The position numbers were made by a program, and so were the translations under genes. From an uncultured Chlamydiae bacterium (lineage in GTDB: Bacteria; Chlamydiota; Chlamydiia; Chlamydiales; SM23-39): a stretch of 64,000 nt of DNA. A model generated the notes under the pieces. That model was not told the origin of the DNA. It worked only from the letters and a program-made list of their open reading frames with translations, and did no database searches. This document shows, piece after piece, positions 25,898-35,270 of the stretch (positions are counted from its first letter, which is position 1; each line of letters begins with the position of its first letter). The DNA is taken from NCBI GenBank assembly GCA_903893545.1, contig CAITMJ010000002.1, positions 62,001-126,000 of the forward strand. Direction: 5' to 3'.

Positions 25898-28800
25898 TTA
25901 TTTTAAGATATTTGGGTCTTTTGCGATAGAGGCTAACAGATCGACGATGGTTGGACTCCAATCGAGTCCGCGAGTGTAGACAAGACGCGCTGCGAGAAAC
26001 ACGGCGATGATCGCTTTTTTATGGATGTCGGGCATCTTGAGGATGCGTTCGGGATATTTTTTGCGCAGGAGTGGCGGGCAGTAGCGGAGAAGGCACTCGA
26101 TGAGGGAATCATTGAGCTCGGTTTTTTCCAAATGGTCTAAGAGCTGATCTTTATAGAGGTTGATCCGCTCGGAGACTTTGTCGGAAATGTCTGTGCAAAA
26201 GGCGGCTGTTTTTTTGTGGGTATCGAGGATGAGGTTGGCTTCATTTAGCGCGGCTTTGCGGATGATTTCGAGCACTTCTTGGACGTATTCGCTTTTTTCA
26301 TGGATGAATTCTTCCTCAGATAGGCAGAGTCCTGCGAGCACTTCAAAAGAGGAGCAGATTACGCCCCCTTTATTGCAGGAGCTATCTTTTAAGATGATCA
26401 CGCCTAACTTTTCAAGGGCGTGGCGAGCGCCGGAAGTGAGGTAGAGGTTGGCCCCTTCGACAATCGCTTTCGAGGTGGGTTTTCCGCTGCTATCGAGGTA
26501 GCTCGAGATGTTTGCGTCATTGAGAGTACGGGGGCGGCCTCCGCCGGGGACGAAGATGTCTGTCTTTACTTGGTGGACGTTTGAGCGGAAGAGTTGATTC
26601 ATTTCATTGCCGGAAAGCCATTCTTGACTCAGTTTGCCTTCTTTTTTCCGAACGAGCGAGGTTTGCTGCACGTAAGCGCTCTCTTCGTGTTTGGTTTGCA
26701 AATCGAGGAGAAACCCTCCGTCATGGAGCTTTTTGGTCGGATAGAAGCGAATGGCTTTGCCGTTTTTAAAAAGAGAATCCATCTCAGACCAATCAAGCCC
26801 TTCAGGATCATAGATTGTCCCAGACACGTCAGTGAGTGCGAGTAGTTTTGCCGTTTTTGCATAATGGGTGGCTAAGATGTGGATCTCATTGCCGGCGACG
26901 TCCCCATCGGGGCCGCCTGATATTTTCACCGTGAAGGGGTGTGTTTCTGGATCGATTCCCAATGAGAGGAGTGTTTGATGGAGGTAGACGTTTACTCCAT
27001 ATGAGGTGACGCCATATTCTTTATGGTTGATGCCGGCGCCGGGTTTACTGCTCATAAAGGAGCGGCCCGGTTTATAGTGACACTGGGCAGCGTAGTTGGC
27101 GATCCAGATAATCATGTCGTTGAGCATGTTCTCATCGGGCCCGAGATAGATGTATTCTGGCCGCTTCCAATAATCGATGATGTCTTTGGCCTTGAGCTTG
27201 CCGCTTTCATCGCAATTGATGAGGGTCATGAAGCTTTCGATAAAAGAGCGCTGGGCCGAGTAGAGGTGATTGAGTTTACGGCTTTGTCGATAGGTTTTTA
27301 GCCGCTCTTCGAGGATAGCAGGATCCATTCCCTCTTCTTGCATTTCTGTCGTAAAGATCGTCTCTTCATGGGCAAAGGCTTCAAAGGGGCTTAAGAGGAG
27401 TGCAGTTTTTGCGCCTCCCTCAGGGATGTCTTTATTTTTTTTCTGCTGGGTAAATGCGAGGTTATAACTTTCGGAGAAGATGTTGTTTCTCTCTTGGAAA
27501 TAGGTCTCCCACTTTTCTGGAATGACGGTGCGGACGCCGCCGCGGGCAAGATCTTTAAAACGGATGTTAAACCCGATGAAGTGGTGGCCGCGGATGAAGA
27601 AAATTCCATAGGGGAGTGTGGGGAATTTTTCTTTCCGGTCATAGGGAAGACGGTCGAGGTAAACGGGATCGAGGCGGAAGGAAAAACTCGATTTATTGGG
27701 GCGGTAGAAATTGGTTTTGAAGGTGCAGTCGATAAAATTCAATGCTTGTTTGAGAATGTTTTTTCGGCGAAGGTCGTTGATCGCTTGGCCGGTATCTAGT
27801 TTTTCGATCAGATCGAGAGTCTGTTTTCGAATTTTTTGAAACTGCTCTAAATTGTGTTTTTGAGGATGGAATTTCGCCTCAAAGGCTTTGGTTAGTTCAA
27901 TGGTCAGTTCGGGGTGGCGGCAGAGTCCTTCTAGAATGTTTTCATACGAAAAAAGATTCGGATCGGAATGGAGAAGGGTCTGGTGGATAAAACTTCCAAA
28001 ATTGCGGATTAGGTGAGCGGTGTTGCCGGTTAGTCGATTCGATTTTACGAACGTGTCTGCGATGATATCTTCGGCTTCAAACTTCAACAGGCACATTTCG
28101 CGCAAAAAATCTTCGATGTTGGCCTCTTCCCAAGCGGCTTTGCCGCTTTGGCCGTGCAGGCCAAGAGAGAGGATAGCAATGCTATCGGTATTGTAGGGAT
28201 CGATGTAAGTGGCGACCACTTTTTGGAGCGAAAGTTTGTGATTGTGAATGATTTTTGCAAGGCGGTAGAGAAATCCAGATTTCGGGACATCTTTCCAGGC
28301 AAAGACAAGCTGCAGCGATGGGGAGTTCTTGGCCTTCCAGTCTTCATTTCTCACCATGTCGTATTGGCACTCATCGCTCTCTTTAGCCCGGATGAACGTG
28401 TTTACGGCCAGCGCTAGCCGTTCATTTTTAAGCGAGCGGACAAAGCGGGAGGTGAGGCCATGGAGGATAGGCTCTAAATCGGCGCTTTGAAAAGTATTGT
28501 TTTTCTCTTGAATCAGATGAGTCAGTTCCTCTTTTCGCTCTTCTTCCAGGCGCCAGGTGTCTTCTTTCGGAGTATCTCGGAAATAGAGGCTTGCGATCCG
28601 AAGCGCCCCTTTTTTTTCTCCAGGAGGCGGCTCATCGGAGACAAAGGTGCGGTAATAGCGGACGGAAAAATGGGTGAAATTCTTGAGGATTTTCAAATCT
28701 GCCTCGGGGGCGTCCATGCATAAGACGATGGCCATGTGCTTGAGATAGATCAGTGAAAAGCGATCTTGGAGCTGAAAGCTCATCAAGTTTCTAGCGATTA

Positions 28801-28951
28801 GGATCTGGGTCTTGAAATCCATTTCTTCAGAAAAACTCAAAGGCAAATGGTTCTTTAGCCATTTGAAAGCGTGCTCAAATTCTTGAGATTCAAGAGTTGT
28901 CGCTGTTTTTAAATCTTCTGCAGATAGGGGAGCGCGCTTTGGCGGATGCAT
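25898..28951 (-). CDS. Large NAD-dependent glutamate dehydrogenase (about 115-kDa class)
   Basis: The 1017-aa product should convert glutamate to 2-oxoglutarate and ammonia with NAD+. The catalytic half holds 'RGGVRTVIPEKWETYFQE', 'PEGGAKTALLLSP' with the likely catalytic Lys region, 'SKPGAGINHKEYGVTS' and the dinucleotide-binding 'GGPDGDVAGNEIHIL'; 'KAIVEGANLYLT' follows. The ~450-residue N-terminal part carries regulatory-type sequence. It is smaller than the 180-kDa bacterial class (about 1600 aa) and closer to the fungal/protist-length group. The stop is about 100 nt before hrcA and on the same strand, but the hrcA promoter lies between. Confidence 0.9.
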   Translation of the reverse strand: MHPPKRAPLSAEDLKTATTLESQEFEHAFKWLKNHLPLSFSEEMDFKTQILIARNLMSFQLQDRFSLIYLKHMAIVLCMDAPEADLKILKNFTHFSVRYYRTFVSDEPPPGEKKGALRIASLYFRDTPKEDTWRLEEERKEELTHLIQEKNNTFQSADLEPILHGLTSRFVRSLKNERLALAVNTFIRAKESDECQYDMVRNEDWKAKNSPSLQLVFAWKDVPKSGFLYRLAKIIHNHKLSLQKVVATYIDPYNTDSIAILSLGLHGQSGKAAWEEANIEDFLREMCLLKFEAEDIIADTFVKSNRLTGNTAHLIRNFGSFIHQTLLHSDPNLFSYENILEGLCRHPELTIELTKAFEAKFHPQKHNLEQFQKIRKQTLDLIEKLDTGQAINDLRRKNILKQALNFIDCTFKTNFYRPNKSSFSFRLDPVYLDRLPYDRKEKFPTLPYGIFFIRGHHFIGFNIRFKDLARGGVRTVIPEKWETYFQERNNIFSESYNLAFTQQKKNKDIPEGGAKTALLLSPFEAFAHEETIFTTEMQEEGMDPAILEERLKTYRQSRKLNHLYSAQRSFIESFMTLINCDESGKLKAKDIIDYWKRPEYIYLGPDENMLNDMIIWIANYAAQCHYKPGRSFMSSKPGAGINHKEYGVTSYGVNVYLHQTLLSLGIDPETHPFTVKISGGPDGDVAGNEIHILATHYAKTAKLLALTDVSGTIYDPEGLDWSEMDSLFKNGKAIRFYPTKKLHDGGFLLDLQTKHEESAYVQQTSLVRKKEGKLSQEWLSGNEMNQLFRSNVHQVKTDIFVPGGGRPRTLNDANISSYLDSSGKPTSKAIVEGANLYLTSGARHALEKLGVIILKDSSCNKGGVICSSFEVLAGLCLSEEEFIHEKSEYVQEVLEIIRKAALNEANLILDTHKKTAAFCTDISDKVSERINLYKDQLLDHLEKTELNDSLIECLLRYCPPLLRKKYPERILKMPDIHKKAIIAVFLAARLVYTRGLDWSPTIVDLLASIAKDPNILK

Positions 28952-29029
28952 GGGTCTACCTCTAAAACTTGTGTATAGAGCGGATCGCGAATTAATTCAA
29001 AGACCAGAAATTCACCGCAATTTTTTAAC

Positions 29030-29056
29030 CACAGAGATCTTTATAAGGCCTCTGTG
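29030..29056. repeat. Short 'accacagag'-type inverted repeat
   Basis: CACAGAG and CTCTGTG, 13 nt apart, flanked by AACCA and ATTAAA. It looks like a shortened relative of the accaccgag elements at 11603 and 53272 and sits after the stop of the minus-strand gene at 29063, where it may terminate transcription weakly. Confidence 0.45.
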
Positions 29057-29062
29057 ATTAAA

Positions 29063-29986
29063 TTATTTATGTAGGCCTTGCTTCCATTGTTTGAAGTAAT
29101 TGGTCATATTGCGGAAGTCTTGGGTTTTAAGGAATTCAAAGTAAGGGCGATAGGCTTCTTGCATGGCGTCTAGATGAAGGGGCCATTGTTCATAGATATA
29201 GGGTTCTGATCGGAGAATATAGGCAGCTCCATCGACTAAGCCCTTTTTTTTTAGTTCGTTGAGAAGGCGCTCTCCTTCGTTCAAGCCCGATTCGTTATGT
29301 GCTTGGAAGACAATGAGCTGCTGGCCTCTTTGCTGAAGGTCGAGAAAGTGGGTCAGATTCATCATGCGCGATGTTCCGGAAATGCTGCTATTTTGGTAGG
29401 CAAAGCGGGGTTCTGTCGAATCGGCAATCAGTAGGTAGAGGTGGTAGTATTTGGATTTGTGAATGAGGCGCGGAGTGTCTTCTCCAATATTTATGAATGA
29501 GTAGCCGCATTGATAGATTTTTTGGGTCGAAATTTTTTGATCTCTCGTTTCAATCACAACGCATTTTTCTTCTTCATCGAGGATGGCCCGCTCTGCGCGC
29601 GTATTGACCAAGAGATCGATCGAGGTATTTGCAATCATCTTCTCTAAATTGCGGATGAGCTCATAGCACCCTTTAGAAAAGTAAAAATTGCGATTTTTAT
29701 CCAAGGGATAAATCATCTGGCAACCGGCATACTCTTCTAAAAACTCTTTTAACCCGTTGTTGTTTCCAATTTCATGGCACCCTACATCGACGTGTTCTAT
29801 TCCACAAATATCAATTGATTTCCAAACGCCTCCACACGTTGGCGATTCATCGATGATGAGCACTTTTTTTCCACAGCTGTATTGGTAGAGCGCTTCAAAA
29901 AGAGAAATCGGGCTGCTGCCGATGAAGACGCAGTCGTAATCAACGCCATACAGAGAAAACGCGAGAAAACAAAGCAAAAGTTTCAT
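29063..29986 (-). CDS. Flavoprotein-like protein with N-terminal hydrophobic leader
   Basis: Starting at the ATG at 29986 gives 307 aa: a hydrophobic leader (residues 1-13, 'MKLLLCFLAFSLY') runs directly into a dinucleotide-binding fold ('DYDCVFIGSSPISLFEALYQ' then 'KKVLIIDES' and 'CGGVWKSID'). This strand-loop-helix layout matches FAD/NAD-binding amine-oxidase-like or UDP-galactopyranose-mutase-like proteins, though the usual GxGxxG reads GSSPIS. The frame is open to 30082 inside the ATPase gene. Substrate unknown. Whether it is exported is uncertain because the leader lies very close to the nucleotide fold. Confidence 0.65.
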   Translation of the reverse strand: MKLLLCFLAFSLYGVDYDCVFIGSSPISLFEALYQYSCGKKVLIIDESPTCGGVWKSIDICGIEHVDVGCHEIGNNNGLKEFLEEYAGCQMIYPLDKNRNFYFSKGCYELIRNLEKMIANTSIDLLVNTRAERAILDEEEKCVVIETRDQKISTQKIYQCGYSFINIGEDTPRLIHKSKYYHLYLLIADSTEPRFAYQNSSISGTSRMMNLTHFLDLQQRGQQLIVFQAHNESGLNEGERLLNELKKKGLVDGAAYILRSEPYIYEQWPLHLDAMQEAYRPYFEFLKTQDFRNMTNYFKQWKQGLHK

Positions 29987-30014
29987 GCGGGCATTGTTGC
30001 ATACATTGGTATAT

Positions 30015-31940
30015 TTATCGAAGGAGGCGGAGGGAATTGATTCCGACAAGAACGGTGCCCCCTTCGTGCAAGATGACGGCAAGCCAGAGAGGAATAAGAC
30101 CGAGAAGAGCGGGCGTTGTCGCTAAGAGAATGACGGCTAAGGCAAGGGTGAGGTTTTGGGCGACGATTTTTTTTGTGTTTTTTGCTTTGAGAAAGAGCCA
30201 GTGGAGAAGATGGAGGTCGTCATTGAGTAAGACGACGTCCGATGCGTCGATGGCGGTTGCGCTTCCGATGCGGCCCATCGAAATGCCGACGGTTGCTCGA
30301 GCAAGAGCTGGCGCGTCGTTGATGCCGTCGCCGACCATGGCGAGCCCTTTTGTGAGGGAGAGCTCTGAGACTTTTGCGAGTTTATCTTCGGGGCGTAGGT
30401 TGGCAAAGATATGGCGGATGCCGAGGAAGTTCCCGACAAAGTGGGCATTTTCTTGGTGATCGCCGGTGAGCATCACGGGCTCTAATCGATTGTCGGTCTC
30501 TAGTTTGCGTAGTAGCTGGGGGATCTCAGCGCGAATTTGATCGGAAAACCGGAAGGTAAAAAGCTGCTCGCCTACGGAGAGAACGGAGAGAATTTGTCCG
30601 GCTATTTTGTTTCCTATCTTTTTAGGGGCAATGTGCTCTGGCAATCCGATTGCAATGGGAGTTCCATCGGCAAGGGTTGCAAAGATTCCGTAGCCAGGGA
30701 GTACTTTTACCTCGCCAATCGGGGGCAGTGGGAGGTTTTTGGCTGCAGCCATTTTGCAAATGGCCGCTGCGATTGGATGGACGACTTGCCTTTCTAAAGC
30801 GGCTGCAATGGCCAGTGCCGCATCTGGGGATAGTGTAGAATCGTCGATGGGCTCGACTGCAGTGCACTCGAGATCGCCTGTAGTAAGGGTTCCTGTTTTA
30901 TCAAATGCGATTACGCGGCAAAGGGCAAGTGCATCGAGGGTAATACCTCCTTTGAGGAGGATCCCTTTGCGGGCGCAGGAGGAAATAGCGCTGAGGTAGG
31001 CAGTTGGGGTTGCGATGATAAGAGCGCAAGGGGAGGCGGCGATAAGGAATGCAAGGGAGCGGTAGATCGATCCTTCAAGGCCGAGGTAGGGAAGCGAAAA
31101 GAGGAGGGGAATGCCGAGTGCAAAAAGGAGGGTCAATAGAATAATGAGCGAGGCGTAGGTTTTACTAAAGCGGTCTAGAAGGCTCTGCACGCGGGGCTTT
31201 GCTTCGGCTGCAGCAGTGATGAGGTGGATGATGCGGGTTAAGGTGGAGTCTGCATTGGTTCGAGTCACTTCAACAGTCAGCGCGGCTTCTAGGTTCCTTG
31301 CTCCAGCGGGAATTGAATCGCCCGGTTTTTTAAGATCGGGAAGGCTCTCTCCTGTTAGGTGGACGAGGTTGACCGATGAGATTCCTTCGAGGACTTTGGC
31401 GTCGAGCGGGGCGATTTCTCCTTGCTTGATGAGGAGCTTTTCTCCAACGGCAATATCGCGCACCGATTTTTCAAAGACGATGTTATTCTCGCCGATGATG
31501 TGGGCAAATTTGGGGGCCAAATGGTTGAGGTTTTGCAGCGCGCTTCTCGTCTTATTGGAGACGGTTTCTTCTAGGCTGTGAGAGAGTTCAAAGAGCACTA
31601 AAAGCAAAGCGCCTTCGAGCTCACTTCCGATTGCTACAGCGATAAAAGCGGCCAATGTCATCAAGACGTCGATGTTGATCTCGAGGTTTTTTAGATCGTC
31701 AAAAGCGGCGATAAGAGCTGGCGCTCCTGAAAAGAAGTAGACAAAGGATAAAAAGAAATAGGAGATCGGCGGATGGGTGAAGGAGAAGCTAAAAGCTACA
31801 CTTAAAAGAGCCGCAGAGCCAAGGGCGCTTTTTAAAGAGAGGTTCTTGCCCCAGGTTCGAGAATTTGTCGTTAAAAAAGGGCTGACGCTTTCTTCTAGGC
31901 CAGAGGCGAAAAATTCGTCGAATCGATAGGGAGATCTCAT
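30015..31940 (-). CDS. P1B-type (P1B-4-like) heavy-metal P-type ATPase
   Basis: A metal efflux pump (641 aa from the ATG at 31940, which overlaps the upstream stop as ATGA). It has the TGES actuator motif ('LTGESLPDLKKPGD'), SPC in membrane helix 6 (about residue 300), DKTGT phosphorylation loop (about 345), the HP nucleotide motif 'QVVHPIAAA', GDGINDAPALA, and 'HEGGT' near residue 624 in the last helices. SPC plus HEGGT without an N-terminal metal-binding domain fits subgroup P1B-4 (Co/Fe/Zn). C. trachomatis has an ATPase (CT727) two genes from serS. Confidence 0.93.
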   Translation of the reverse strand: MRSPYRFDEFFASGLEESVSPFLTTNSRTWGKNLSLKSALGSAALLSVAFSFSFTHPPISYFFLSFVYFFSGAPALIAAFDDLKNLEINIDVLMTLAAFIAVAIGSELEGALLLVLFELSHSLEETVSNKTRSALQNLNHLAPKFAHIIGENNIVFEKSVRDIAVGEKLLIKQGEIAPLDAKVLEGISSVNLVHLTGESLPDLKKPGDSIPAGARNLEAALTVEVTRTNADSTLTRIIHLITAAAEAKPRVQSLLDRFSKTYASLIILLTLLFALGIPLLFSLPYLGLEGSIYRSLAFLIAASPCALIIATPTAYLSAISSCARKGILLKGGITLDALALCRVIAFDKTGTLTTGDLECTAVEPIDDSTLSPDAALAIAAALERQVVHPIAAAICKMAAAKNLPLPPIGEVKVLPGYGIFATLADGTPIAIGLPEHIAPKKIGNKIAGQILSVLSVGEQLFTFRFSDQIRAEIPQLLRKLETDNRLEPVMLTGDHQENAHFVGNFLGIRHIFANLRPEDKLAKVSELSLTKGLAMVGDGINDAPALARATVGISMGRIGSATAIDASDVVLLNDDLHLLHWLFLKAKNTKKIVAQNLTLALAVILLATTPALLGLIPLWLAVILHEGGTVLVGINSLRLLR

Positions 31941-32671
31941 AGAAGAAATCGAGCTAAAAGATAAGTGCAACCAGTCGCTAGAGCCGCAGTGGCTAAATTC
32001 CAGACAATCGAAGGCAAGGGGCGATTTTTTTCCATTTGCGCAGTCGTGCCTGCGGAGAGTGCGATGACAAGACCTGCAGCGAGGATGACGCCATAAAAGG
32101 GGAGTATAAATAGGCCAAAGCTCATGATGATCGCAGCGCCGATGACGCCGGTAGCTGCGCCAAAGGCTTGTTTGAGCGGATGTTCATACGACTCGAGCTG
32201 AAGCCCTAGCTCTTCTTCTAACATCACTTGCAAGAGGCGATTGTCGTCGGCCATGAGCACTTCAACAGCTTCATCGAGGAGTCTTCCTGAAAAACCTTTA
32301 GCTGCATAGAGCGCTTTTAGTTCTTCTTTTTCTTGGCCTCGATGGTGTTCGATCTCCCATCTTTCCTCTTCGATCAATCGATGCAACCGTTCCATTCTCC
32401 GCCAGCCTAAAATTGCGCTGCGTCCTGTTTTCCAAAGAAGAAAACCAAAAAGAAATAGGAGTAAAAATTGCGCATACTCGAAATGGATCTCATGGAAAAG
32501 GGCTGTCAGAATGAGGATCAAGAAGGCGGTTTCTTTGGCGCTATCTGCAGCCGCATTGTAATGGCCGGGAAGTTCCTCGCCGTGGATTTCACTCGAAGCG
32601 AGTTTTCCTTTGCGGCGCGCTTCAATCACGTGGGCAAGAGGGGGTTTTCCTTCAAAGTGCTGGTTTTTCAT
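31937..32671 (-). CDS. VIT1/CCC1-like Fe/Mn transporter (CT728 position)
   Basis: The 244-aa product from the ATG at 32671 (ATGA overlap with the aminopeptidase) has two N-terminal membrane helices, a soluble acidic helical insert, then three C-terminal helices. The insert reads 'EELKALYAAKGFSGRLLDEA' then 'MADDNRLLQVMLEEELGL', which resembles the Glu-rich cytosolic metal-binding domain of VIT/CCC1 vacuolar iron transporters and nodulin-21-like proteins. The assignment is by pattern. It overlaps the P-type ATPase start, so the two are translated together, consistent with metal export or storage. Confidence 0.75.
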   Translation of the reverse strand: MKNQHFEGKPPLAHVIEARRKGKLASSEIHGEELPGHYNAAADSAKETAFLILILTALFHEIHFEYAQFLLLFLFGFLLWKTGRSAILGWRRMERLHRLIEEERWEIEHHRGQEKEELKALYAAKGFSGRLLDEAVEVLMADDNRLLQVMLEEELGLQLESYEHPLKQAFGAATGVIGAAIIMSFGLFILPFYGVILAAGLVIALSAGTTAQMEKNRPLPSIVWNLATAALATGCTYLLARFLL

Positions 32672-33912
32672 GGGACCCATTCATTGCAGGTTTTTAGGAG
32701 CAAAGTTTCGAGGTCTTTTAAATCAGAAGTAGCGATCATTTCTCTTGTTGAGTGCATCGCCCATAGAGGAAGGCCGAGATCGAGCGTTGGGATGCCCGTA
32801 TTTGCCGACATGATCGGGCCCACTGTGCTGCCAGAGGGAATATCGGAGCGGTTGGCCGCTTTTTGAATCTTGAGATTGTGTTTTGCGGCGATTTTGTATA
32901 GGCAGGCAGCTGATGCGGCGTCGGATGCGTATTTGCGTCCGGCATTGAACTTGAACATGACCCCGCCGCCTAGAAGGGGGGAGTTTTGCGGATCGTACTT
33001 GTCGGCAAAATTGGGATTCCAGGCATGGCCTACATCTGTAGATAGGATGAGAGAGCTTGCTTTTAGGCGATGGACAAATTCTCGAGACTCTCCAAGTCCG
33101 ATCCCGATCCGATCTAAGAGCTGGTCGACAAAGAGGGAGCCTGCGCCAGTGGAACTGACCGATCCGATCTCTTCATGATCCCAAAAGAGGGCGACTTGAA
33201 GGGTTGTATCGCGCACTTGTCCTTGCAAGATCGCTTCTAAGCAGGGGTAAGCGGAGCTTAAATTATCGAGGCGATAGCCTGCAATGATCTCCTTTTGAGA
33301 TCCGACCAAAGAGGGTTTTTCGGTGGGCACCAAGAGAAGATCAAAGGCATAGAGCGTTTTAAAAGAGAGGTGTTTTTTTAACAGTTTCTCAAGTGTTTCG
33401 GACCCTTTGATCCCTAAGACGGCTTTGAGGTGGTCTTGCTTGTGAACGAGAATCCCTTTTTCATGGATCGAGCGATCGAGGTGAATGGCGAGCTGCGGGA
33501 TCACAACCGGACTGTCTTCTAAGAAGACCAGGTGAGAGCCGCTTTCTGTCTCGATGACGCCAGCAAGAGCTAGATCTCGATCGAACCAGGAGTGGAGAAG
33601 GGGGCCGCCGTAGACTTCTGTGCCGATTTGGGCGATTTCCTTCGTTAAAATATCTGGTTCCGGTTTGACTTTGAGTGCGGGGCTATCGGTATGACTAGCT
33701 AAGAGGATTGCGCTCATCGGAGCTTTTTTCGGGAGTCTAAAAGCGGCGATAAGAGCCCCTTCTCGCTCTACGAAATAGCTTTTACCTGACTCTAGCTTCC
33801 ACGCATCTTTTTCCAAAAGAGGGTGAAAGCCGCTTTTTTTCAGTTGCTCTCCAATTTCTTTGGCTGCGTGCCAAGCAGTTGGGCATTTTGTGAGAAAATC
33901 GAGGAATTTCAT
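32668..33912 (-). CDS. apeB: M18 family aspartyl aminopeptidase
   Basis: A dodecameric zinc aminopeptidase removing N-terminal acidic residues. The 414-aa protein shows the binuclear site motifs 'LLASHTDSPALKVKP', 'WFDRDLALAG', 'ALFWDHEEIGS', 'STDVGHAWNPNF' and the C-terminal 'DIPSGSTVGPI' with 'LDLGLPLWAMHSTREM'. Overlaps serS by 4 nt and the VIT-like gene by ATGA, so it is inserted into the serS/CT728/ATPase cluster. Confidence 0.95.
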   Translation of the reverse strand: MKFLDFLTKCPTAWHAAKEIGEQLKKSGFHPLLEKDAWKLESGKSYFVEREGALIAAFRLPKKAPMSAILLASHTDSPALKVKPEPDILTKEIAQIGTEVYGGPLLHSWFDRDLALAGVIETESGSHLVFLEDSPVVIPQLAIHLDRSIHEKGILVHKQDHLKAVLGIKGSETLEKLLKKHLSFKTLYAFDLLLVPTEKPSLVGSQKEIIAGYRLDNLSSAYPCLEAILQGQVRDTTLQVALFWDHEEIGSVSSTGAGSLFVDQLLDRIGIGLGESREFVHRLKASSLILSTDVGHAWNPNFADKYDPQNSPLLGGGVMFKFNAGRKYASDAASAACLYKIAAKHNLKIQKAANRSDIPSGSTVGPIMSANTGIPTLDLGLPLWAMHSTREMIATSDLKDLETLLLKTCNEWVP

Positions 33913-35180
33913 TGTATCACCGTTATGCCTTCTAAATACTTGTGTAGAATTTTTGGCACAAGGATAGAACCATCTTCCTGCTGATTATTCTCTAGAAGCG
34001 CGACCATGAGGCGACTTGTCGCAAGTCCAGAGCCGTTGAGCGTATGGACAAATTGGGGCTTTTCGTTTTTCGGGCGAAAACGGATTTGGGAGCGGCGCGA
34101 TTGGAAATCGGTGCAGTTAGAGACAGAAGAGACCTCGTAATATCGATTTTGTCCGGGCAGCCATACTTCGATGTCTATGGTTTTTGCCGCAGCAAAGGAC
34201 ATATCGCCTGTGGTTAGGAGCATGTTCCGATAATGGAGTCCTAACCCTTGTAAAATCTCTTCTGCCGATTGCATCATTTGTTCAAACACGGCCGGACTAT
34301 CTTCCGGTTTTGTCAGAGAAAACATCTCTACTTTATTGAATTGGTGCGTTCGAATAAGACCTCGCTCTTGCGAGCCGGCCGCACCTGCCTCACGTCTAAA
34401 ACAAGGCGTGTAGGCGCAATACTTCAAGGGGAGCGATTCTTCCTCTAAAATCTCATCATAGTGGAGGCCATTGATCGGGCACTCTGAAGTGGGGATGAGA
34501 AAGAGGTTATAGTCTTCATCTTTGATCTTAAATAATTGGGATTCAAATTTCGGGAGCTGGCCAGATCCGAACATGATCTCTGGGCGCACAAGAAGTGGGG
34601 GCATCACTTGAGAAAATCCATTTTTTCTCTGCGTGTCGAGCATATAATTTAAAAGCGCCCATTCAAGCCTGGCGCCCAGGCCCACATAGAGCGGCCAGCC
34701 GGAGCCTGAAATTTTGGCTGCGCGTGTAAAGTCGAAGAGCTTTAACTTCTCATTGAGTTCGACGTGGTTTTTGAAGGGGAAGTCAAACTCCCTTTTCTTG
34801 CCCCACGATTTGATGCAGACGTTGTCTTTTGGGCTTGGGCTGACGGGGATGTCGTCCATTGGCAGATTTGGAAGAATCGAGAGTTGATAGTTCAACTCTG
34901 CTTCTAGCTCTACGGCCTCTTTATCTCGAATCGCGATTTGATCGGAAAGGGCGCCCAAATCTTGCATAAACGAAGAGACGTTTTCCCCTTTTTGTTTTTT
35001 CATTCCGATTTCTTTAGAGGCTAGGTTGCGTCTTGATTTGAGCTCTTCTACCTCTGTCTTCATCGCGCGAATCCGTTCGTCTAGGGAGACGACGGAAGAG
35101 AGGCTTACTTCAGCGACCTTTGTCTGTAGTTTTTCTTCAAATGCTTTTGGGTTTTTCCGGATTTCTTTCAGGTCTAACAT
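33909..35180 (-). CDS. serS: Seryl-tRNA synthetase
   Basis: Class II synthetase charging tRNA-Ser and tRNA-Sec. The 423-aa sequence starts with the tRNA-binding coiled coil ('MLDLKEIRKNPKAFEEKLQ') and contains motif 2 'FRREAGAAGSQERGLIRTHQF', the 'GDMSFAAAKTIDIEVWLPGQ' active-site region and motif 3 'LNGSGLATSRLMVALLE'. First gene of a four-gene overlapping operon with apeB, the VIT-like gene and the P-type ATPase. Confidence 0.97.
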   Translation of the reverse strand: MLDLKEIRKNPKAFEEKLQTKVAEVSLSSVVSLDERIRAMKTEVEELKSRRNLASKEIGMKKQKGENVSSFMQDLGALSDQIAIRDKEAVELEAELNYQLSILPNLPMDDIPVSPSPKDNVCIKSWGKKREFDFPFKNHVELNEKLKLFDFTRAAKISGSGWPLYVGLGARLEWALLNYMLDTQRKNGFSQVMPPLLVRPEIMFGSGQLPKFESQLFKIKDEDYNLFLIPTSECPINGLHYDEILEEESLPLKYCAYTPCFRREAGAAGSQERGLIRTHQFNKVEMFSLTKPEDSPAVFEQMMQSAEEILQGLGLHYRNMLLTTGDMSFAAAKTIDIEVWLPGQNRYYEVSSVSNCTDFQSRRSQIRFRPKNEKPQFVHTLNGSGLATSRLMVALLENNQQEDGSILVPKILHKYLEGITVIQ

Positions 35181-35270
35181 TTCGTCCTCAAATATAGGCT
35201 GTAAATGTATATATTATAGGGAAACCGTCTAAAACGAGGAAGACAAAAATGAGGCACTGGGATAGCTGGC

